The translations under genes and the position numbers were made by a program. The notes under the pieces were generated by a model. It was not told the DNA's origin. It was given only the letters and a program-made list of their open reading frames with translations, and did no database searches. From Acanthaster planci (Eukaryota > Echinodermata > Asteroidea > Valvatida > Acanthasteridae): 64,000 nucleotides of DNA. The stretch is from NCBI RefSeq assembly GCF_001949145.1, contig NW_019091504.1, forward strand, positions 276,337 to 340,336, written 5' to 3'. Shown here one piece after another: positions 24,701 through 33,700 of the stretch. The number at the start of each line of letters is the position of its first letter. The first letter of the stretch is position 1.

Positions 24701-27700
24701 AAGATTATTGGTTGGAACAGGACCAAGCTAGTTCCCTCGCCATTTTAATTTGTCTGTGTGCTGGAAACGTAAAACAGACCAGCAGTATAGTGCTGGACAA
24801 ATACCTTTTGAATTTCTTTTTGATTCATGTTCTTAAACCAGGAATTATTTTTCCATCAGAGTTTAAGGTGATTTTGCAAACTTTCCAAGAATTTGATAGA
24901 CCACCAGCAAGCTACATTTTGTTTGCAGCAGTTTTTGCAATAAATGGCAGGATTATTTTACTTTCGCAGCGGTGAGTTGTGTGACCTGGATGTGGATGAG
25001 TGTAGCAGCCAGCCTTGTCTACACCAAGCATCGTGTGTAGATGAAGTTAATGGTTACCAGTGTGCTTGCTTACCAGGGTTCATGGGAGACCAATGTGAAA
25101 CCGGTAATTTCAGTGCATTGTTTATTGGCATTTGGTCAGGTCAAAATGTAAAAGTTAATAAGAGTAAAATGTTAATGGTAGGGGCTGATTCCTTCTTATT
25201 TGAATTTGTTTTGTATAGTTCAATTTAAACCCCTAGTATAGCTTTCTTGAAACATTTGCAAAGGTACAGTTCCTCGTTAATTGCACTGTGATAATTGAAG
25301 TAAAGTTTGAAATGAATATTGAGTGAATGGAGTACTCACATTTTTGATTGATCATCAAACTTCCCAGTTTATAAAATCAGCTGTTGAAAAGTATGTATTG
25401 TCACTACTTGAACTTTCAAAACCAAAGAACTGAAATTATGTGAAATTCCATTTATTTATTTACAGAGTTACCAAGCGATTTTGACTTGCACTTTTCCAAC
25501 CTGTCTGCTGGAGCTAATCTCATCCAAACATCAGGCCTGACCTGTCACAACCTTGAGGCTCTCTCCACCGTGCTCTGGGTCAGATCCAAGCGTTGTCATG
25601 GTGATTTCATCCTCCTAAAGCTGTCCACACTCAGTGGGACAGCCGTCAAGTTGAGCAACCCCAGTGAACTTACATTGAACATCCTGGGGTGAGTCGGAAG
25701 AGGACATTGACCAATCGGCTGGACATCAGTCACTGTATTGAACAACAGCTTGATGCAAAGAATCTCACTTAAAAAGACATTCACTGAATATCAAAGTTGA
25801 TTGATTTGTACTTCATGAAATTGCATCTTACACGCAGAAATGAATGTGTTTTCAGCATCTAGCCTAGCATAGAAAATTCCACAACTGTTTGAAATAAATC
25901 TAGAAGACCATGTAGGCTTTGAGATGACACTAAGATTGTCTAAACAGTTTTCAGGAAAAAAGAGAACCTGTTACCCCGGATGAAATTTTAAGCATAAACA
26001 CACAGTCATGAATTGCTTCAACGTCAAAAGCACAAGGCAGAAGGGGGGCAGTGCCCCCCCATTGTTTTGACTGGGGGGCCTGGTCCACCCACTTATTGCA
26101 GGTTTTATAATTGGATGGGGCATAATGGATTGACCTATTAATGACTGATGCCTGATGGTCTAACAACTGCCCCCCCCACATTGAAAATTGTTCCGCCGCC
26201 GGTGGTGTTAACCTTTGTTTCTATAATTGATACTGCTCAATAGACTATTACACTTTTGAGGACTGGTTTTTGAATGAAAGATTGACTATTCAGGTCAAAA
26301 ATGTTTCCTGTGTTCCTCTATTTTGTGGTAAAACCATGCAAGGCCATAGATAAAACAGATTTTTGTCGATGTTTCATCACTCAGTCATGAAACGACTCTA
26401 AGAGATTCCCCCAACCTGTGTGACGGGATGTGGCATAGCGTGCTGTTGACTTGGCATGCTCTTGATGACAGTCAAGAATGGAAGCTGTACATTGATCTAT
26501 CTGCAGTGTTTTCTGGCTCTTACTCAGAGAGCTCCTCAGTAACAATACCAGCAGGACTTAAGCTCACGCTGGGTCATGAAACTGGCCTGAATGGTATGTA
26601 CTTCTTAAAATACCTTTCCAACTTTGTCTGGTTTATTGTCAACTAAACTCATTAACTACACATTTCTTAAAAACAGTTCCGAATATTGTATTGTACGTAT
26701 TTATTTGATGTATTGAAAATTCCTGCCTTTTTTGTTCACACTTGCCAGGGAAATAAAAGGTATTTCTGTTGTGGATTTTGTAACCGTTGGTCAGATCCCA
26801 GTGGAGCTTCAGAGCTGACACTGAGCGGTGTGAGCATATGGAGCAAGTCATGGAGTGAAGCTGAGGTGCCTGACATTGCATCATCATGCAGACCGTTATC
26901 TCCTGCTGACGTGTTTGCGTGGAGTGAGATCATGATCATACCCAGCCCTGGCATCACACAGACTTTGAGGGCACCCTCTGAGTGCGATGGTGAGTATAGA
27001 TTATCAGTTATCTGCAGTTCTTTGTTCAGCTATTAGACAACTTCAACATAGTTACATTAAAATTCCTCCTGTTTCTTTTTGAATCAATGAAACTTGACAG
27101 ATTTTGATGAGTGCTCTTCCAATCCATGCGAGGCTGGTACGTGCGAGGACCGACTTGAGACGTTTGTATGTCACTGCCCGGAGGGATTAGAGGGGGACCG
27201 ATGCCAGACCAGCACAGACTACTGCCTACCGTATTCCTGTCTGAACAGTGCAACTTGTTACAGCGAAAACCTAGCTTACACCTGTGTGTGCCCTGAGGGA
27301 TATAACGGCACTCACTGTGAACTGGAAGTTGGTAAGAGCTTTGAATGGTGTTAGCACATAATGCTGGCCGTTACCTGCAGCACATTTGAATATCTAGCCA
27401 TTTTTGGTGTTGTTATGGGCATTATTGCAACACTCAGACTAAATACCCCTTTTTTCTCATTGGTAGTCGATGGTGGGTGGAGTCCTTGGCCTCCCTTCAA
27501 TGACTGCACCAAGACCTGTGGAGGTGGAATTCAGGTCCGCTCTCGCTCATGTGACAACCCTCGGCCCTTCAATGGTGGGCAGCCCTGCCCAGGAGAGGCC
27601 CATCAAACGCGAGAATGCAACACTGCCAAATGCCCAGGTTGGTAGACCCACTGCACTCAAGTCACATGCCATGTATTTTTCACAGTCAGCCTTAACTGAC

Positions 27701-30700
27701 TAACTATTGTTTCATTGCATTCTCCTAGCTTGCATCACCTTACGCAAACCTTATCGAGGGGAGCTGGATTGCAATGAGACAGCCGACGGGGAAAAGTTTT
27801 GCAAAATATCCTGTCGTGAGGGCTACGCTTTTGACAGAGAAACCTTGGAAGTCTACCGTTGTGGGCCAAGAAGCCAGTATTCCTGGAACCATCAGACCGA
27901 AAACAATCCTTATGCAAGATTCCCTCAGTGTGTCAGTAAGTAGATTTTTGAGTGTCAAATGATAGATGGTTTTTGATGTCGAAGAATGATAAATTAGTAC
28001 ATGACATTTCATTTGCATTCTGTGGCTTGGTTTAAGGACAGCGATAAAGAGAGCAAGTCTTGAGTTAGTATATTCAAAGCCATAAGCAGCCGCTGCCCCG
28101 TATGAATGTTACTCAGATAAAAATCATGTTTTTGAGCATCCAGATGAGTCTGAAATGTTAACTTACTGAGAAAATAAAGAAAAGTCAGTCTGGCTTTTGG
28201 TAGTTGGATGCATGGTCGCTTTGGTGATGTAATTTGTTTGCATTTCACTTCAACATTTTGGTGCAATCTGCCAACTCCAACAAACTCTTTTCTGTTTCCT
28301 GTCCTATAGAATGTGTACCAAATGATGACAGAGGTCAGAACGTCTTCTTTTATTTGCCATCACGTGATTGTGACTCACAGAGTGCCAAAGCAAACATTAG
28401 GAAAATGATTGCAGAAAGCACCGCCATCAAGCAACAGAACTGTGTGGTGAAACAAACTTGTAATTCCGTCATTTGGGTGAGTGCAAAGTCGGTCAATTGT
28501 TAAAGACACTGTATTGGTTTGTTTCGATAGAAGTACCTTTCAGCATTTTTTTCAAATAGCCCCATCCAGCGGAAGCTCTGCTTCTTTCGCAGTCCCATAA
28601 GTTCACGGTAATTATCCTGTGTTGTCTTTGATCAATAAACAGTGTTGACCTTACACACAATCATTGCTAGTATGAGTATATTTCACTGTGACAAGCATGC
28701 GTCTTTAAATCACAGGATGTTAGACTTGAAAGGTCACTTGCTTTAGTTGTCGCAAGTTCTGTACATGATAAAGAAAGAATGCTTGAGTTCTACAGTTGTT
28801 TTAATGTCATACTAACTTTGAAATCACTTCCTCTTCGATGAAAAATTGGAAATACACAAAAATACAAATGGTTGTTACAAGTTTCAAGATTTGTTTCTAA
28901 CAACAAAAAACTGGCTTTAGCTCTGTCTTTGTCCTTGAACCCAGGTTGGTAATTGCAATCATGGCAGTGGTCGTGTTGCTAGACAAGCAGCTACTGTCGT
29001 CGAGGTCGTAGTTTTGTTTTCATCGAATGAAACCACCAACAATGATACAGCAGGTTAGAAATACGAGGGTGTGAATGTTAACATTTGTCATTTATTAGCT
29101 TAGTAGATGCAGAATATGGGGCCAATTTCATAGAGCTGCTTAAGCACAAAATTTGCTTAATCGTGAACAGAATTTGCTTAAGCGTGAAAAAACTTTGCTT
29201 GACAAATCAGGTTACCAACCAAAACTCCATGTGATTTTGAATGGTATTCACCTGTTTTTTGATTAGTATGACAAACACATAGATTTTGAGCTGGTAACCT
29301 TTGTTTTTTAAGCAAGGTTTTTGTGCTTAAACAAATTTTGTGCTTAAGCAGCTCTATGAAATTGGCACTTGTGCACTAGAGTTTTCTTCCTAGGCAGTTT
29401 TTTCTTTTCAGACTTCTGGTTTTTTTCTCAGGTTGACTAATTAAAGTACACGCAGTACAAAGATCTTCTGGCAAGGCAAACATACAAGTAATGATTTGCT
29501 TTAGTTGTTATATGACAGTCCTTATTGGATGACTTGAAATTATTCATTAATTTCTGAAGCTGATAAGATTTTTAAATGATAGTATTATAATTACTCTCTG
29601 CAGTGTCCAACTTTTGCTTAGTGTTTATCTTGGACACTTCGTGAAAAGTCCAAATTTTTAGCTTAGCAGGTTGTTCCCAATGCTTATTTTTTATGTGTTC
29701 GCAATTGTTTAGGTGCTGAAGAGGCTGTTGGTAGTGTAGTTGATCTCATACATTCGGGTGAATTCACGGTGACCATTGATGGCGAAGCTGTACACCCTGA
29801 TTCCCAGTCTGTTGTAAAGAACGCATGGACTTGGTGCCCAGAGGGGGCAGTTCCCACTGAAAGCAGAACTTGTGGTGAGTAATTTCTGGAGGAGCTTGCA
29901 TTACTTGTAATGCAAGCGAGAGTGAGTTTATCTTTAATTTGAGTAACATTGATCAGACAACACTAGTTAATTGTTGTTGAATGAGTTTTAAATCAGCTTA
30001 CAGGCCAGTTGTTGATTGCCAGATGTATCACACAATACAGCAACTAGGTGAGACTGTAAGTTGCTGAATGGAGTTTTACAGTATAGAGATCACGGACATT
30101 CACACATAGATCTTAGCATGTAGTTGCATGGTCTGCCATAGATAAACCCACCTGGCCAGGGGCTAGTGGTCTTGCTGGAATGATTTAATCTGGGCAGACA
30201 GAGCAGTCGGTTGCACACCCAGAGTATCAGCTGTACAGGGGAAGGGTTCCTAGCAGAAATAGAATAAAAATCCCCAGCAGTTTTGGGGTGACGGTATTTT
30301 GCAGATTGCGCGTTAACGGAAACTTGAACAGTTTACTGTTGTGAGATAAGTTGTAAAACCCGGTCATTAAAACTTAGGAGAAAGATCAGACGCCGCTCTT
30401 AGAGTTTGAAGTTATCCCTCCATTACATTGTGTTTTGTGGAATATGTAGGCCTTCAATCAGTATCCAGCCTGACTTGAATTACCCCCTTACCGGCAAAGA
30501 AGAGAGATTGGTATTGAACTATTCATGTAGGCACTTGTCAATGTACACATGGAAACAATTGGTCACAAGTGCTCGGTGCATCCTGAGCCAAATGCCCATG
30601 GACCTGTGCACGCACACAGTCAGCTCTCACTGACAGACCAGTTGTTGTACTATAAAGCACGCCCTCATTTGATCTCGCACGGAGCGTATAGCCAGTGGTT

Positions 30701-33700
30701 GTGCTAACATTAAACAGAACCATATCTTTTCACTTTGAGGCAGCACTGATGTATTCAATAGCATTTGTGGCTCTGTCCTGTCACAGTGACATGTGGGGAA
30801 GGAACTTTCTACACAATGTCACCTGACTTAGTGGATTATGAGTGTCGACCTTGTCCGGCCAATACCTACCAAGATCAGGTTGGCCAGCAAATCTGCATCA
30901 TGTGTCCTTATGGTATGGTTACCAATGGATGGGGTGCCATTGACATCAGTGAGTGCTATGGTGAGTGGTTTGATGTCTTCCTTGAGTATGTCATGAGCAT
31001 TATTGAGCAGAAAGCAACAAAAAAGTCATTGGCTTCTGATTCTTGATTTCCTTTTATTTGTATTGGAATAACCATAATAAACATTTAATGTGGGATTTCT
31101 ACACCAACCAGTTTGAAATTCAATCCATTAGACAGGCCCATCGGGAGGTATAAAAATTGGGGGGGTGGGTACCAGTGTTTTCCATCCTTAGGTAATCAAT
31201 TTTTGCGAAGCCAGGGCGTGGGGTTCTGAGCCCGCTCAAGGGTCCCGGAAAATTTTGAATTCTAGATGCTCTCTGGTGCAATCTTGAGGACTTTCTGGGC
31301 CACTTACTTTTGTAATTTGGCCCCAAATCTACTTGTTTTACACCATGCGTCCAAATCACGCATGCCTTCATTGTGGTCCAACAAGCATCACTTATGTGGA
31401 CCAGTGTGCCGGGGGCATGGTGAAATTGGCCCCCTTGGAAGTTATAGGGCTTAGCCCATAAAGCAAGGAATGCTTAACCATGACTTTGTGTATCAATATT
31501 TTTTGTAAAGGTAAACATCAGACAAAAGTTATTATGCTCATTATGACTGACTCAAGAAGGGCGATCTAGGGTTCACTGTTCTTGCGATCGAACTGCAGAA
31601 ATGTGACCTGCGAGAACATTGCATCATCATAATCTGGGACAAGGACAAGTACCCCCTAGCACGAGCTACAGTGCAACCACTTACCAGGCTGTCAGTCAGG
31701 GGTTATCGCGTTCGAGTGAGCCACTCATGTTATCCCAGGGTACATGCAGGGAGCACGCGTATACTGACTCCTGATAATGCGCACGCATCCTACCAAGCTA
31801 CCAGGACTAGCCGTTCGAACGCACCTTTGGAACATTTACAAGAACATGACGTAATTTGACACAACGTCCAAGACGATAAAAGATGGCAGATAATCGAGAC
31901 AAAACAGGCAAAGTCAGCGTAAAGTGTGCCTTTCCAAACGTTTTGAACACTAGCCTTTTCTGAACAAACTTATCATACTTTCATACTTTTATTTTTTCCG
32001 CGTCTNNNNNNNNNNNNNNNNNNNNNNNNNNNNNNNNNNNNNNNNNNNNNNNNNNNNNNNNNNNNNNNNNNNNNNNNNNNNNNNNNNNNNNNNNNNNNNN
32101 NNNNNNNNNNNNNNNNNNNNNNNNNNNNNNNNNNNNNNNNNNNNNNNNNNNNNNNNNNNNNNNNNNNNNNNNNNNNNNNNNNNNNNNNNNNNNNNNNNNN
32201 NNNNNNNNNNNNNNNNNNNNNNNNNNNNNNNNNNNNNNNNNNNNNNNNNNNNNNNNNNNNNNNNNNNNNNNNNNNNNNNNNNNNNNNNNNNNNNNNNNNN
32301 NNNNNNNNNNNNNNNNNNNNNNNNNNNNNNNNNNNNNNNNNNNNNNNNNNNNNNNNNNNNNNNNNNNNNNNNNNNNNNNNNNNNNNNNNNNNNNNNNNNN
32401 NNNNNNNNNNNNNNNNNNNNNNNNNNNNNNNNNNNNNNNNNNNNNNNNNNNNNNNNNNNNNNNNNNNNNNNNNNNNNNNNNNNNNNNNNNNNNNNNNNNN
32501 NNNNNNNNNNNNNNNNNNNNNNNNNNNNNNNNNNNNNNNNNNNNNNNNNNNNNNNNNNNNNNNNNNNNNNNNNNNNNNNNNNNNNNNNNNNNNNNNNNNN
32601 NNNNNNNNNNNNNNNNNNNNNNNNNNNNNNNNNNNNNNNNNNNNNNNNNNNNNNNNNNNNNNNNNNNNNNNNNNNNNNNNNNNNNNNNNNNNNNTGAACA
32701 ATGACAAAGGACGCTTTTGTCACAGCTCGTGTGAACAGCTTGTGAATTGGCTCAAGCCAATTCACAAGATGGACTTGCAAAGACTTGTGATGGACTCAAA
32801 TACAATACTGGATACAGCATTTCTCTTTTGTATAGAAACAGAAAAAAGTTCTAGGTTACAAAACAATTTGGATAAGTCAGTTCAGGGCAAGTTGCCATAT
32901 AGGAGAATCAGCTTTGCATGGTACCTTGTCATTCACCTCTGTGGCCCTGGTTTCGTTCAGGGCTTGGTTCATCTGTGGATTGGTTTCTTAGTCGCTACTT
33001 TATTCTGTGGGTTTTACTTACATTATCCTTGTGTGCTTTTTCCCTCCCATTGCTAAAATTGTAATTACTTCTGATTGATGTTTTACTAGAGCCATGTGGA
33101 GCAGGTGAGTACCGTGTTCGTAGTGACATCATAGGAGACAACAGGTGTGAGCCGTGCCCTCTGAACTGGTACAACCCAGGGGATGGTTTGGATTACTGTG
33201 TGGCATGCCCAGACGGGTTGGTGACCAACAAGACAGGCGCCACCCATGAGACAGATTGCTATGGTAAGTACTTTGCTCTCAAAATAAGTCAGGTTGTTGG
33301 AAAATTGCCGTATTGTTGCCCAAGATGTTCTTTGGTGTTCCACACATTTGTTGCAGTGAGTTTTGTAATTCTATGCAGACTCAAGAACTACAAAAGATGT
33401 CCACAGAAATCACATTTACACTGTGTGGGATTTGTTCACAAACTGGTCTATGTACCCTGAAACCTGGTGTTGAAATGAGCTAAAACAAAAAGAGAGGTGT
33501 GCACATGTTGACTTGTCCTTAAAGAGTCTGGTTCCTGTGCAGGTCTACACAGTGAAACATATCTTGTAGGCAGTGTTTCGTAGTCCACTTTTTGTTTTTG
33601 GGTTTATGCGTCACAGAGCCACCAATCCCAACAATTGACACCAGTGCTGTACCGGCGATGACCACAGTCCAGTCCACGCTGTCCCACAAGCCTTTGGATC

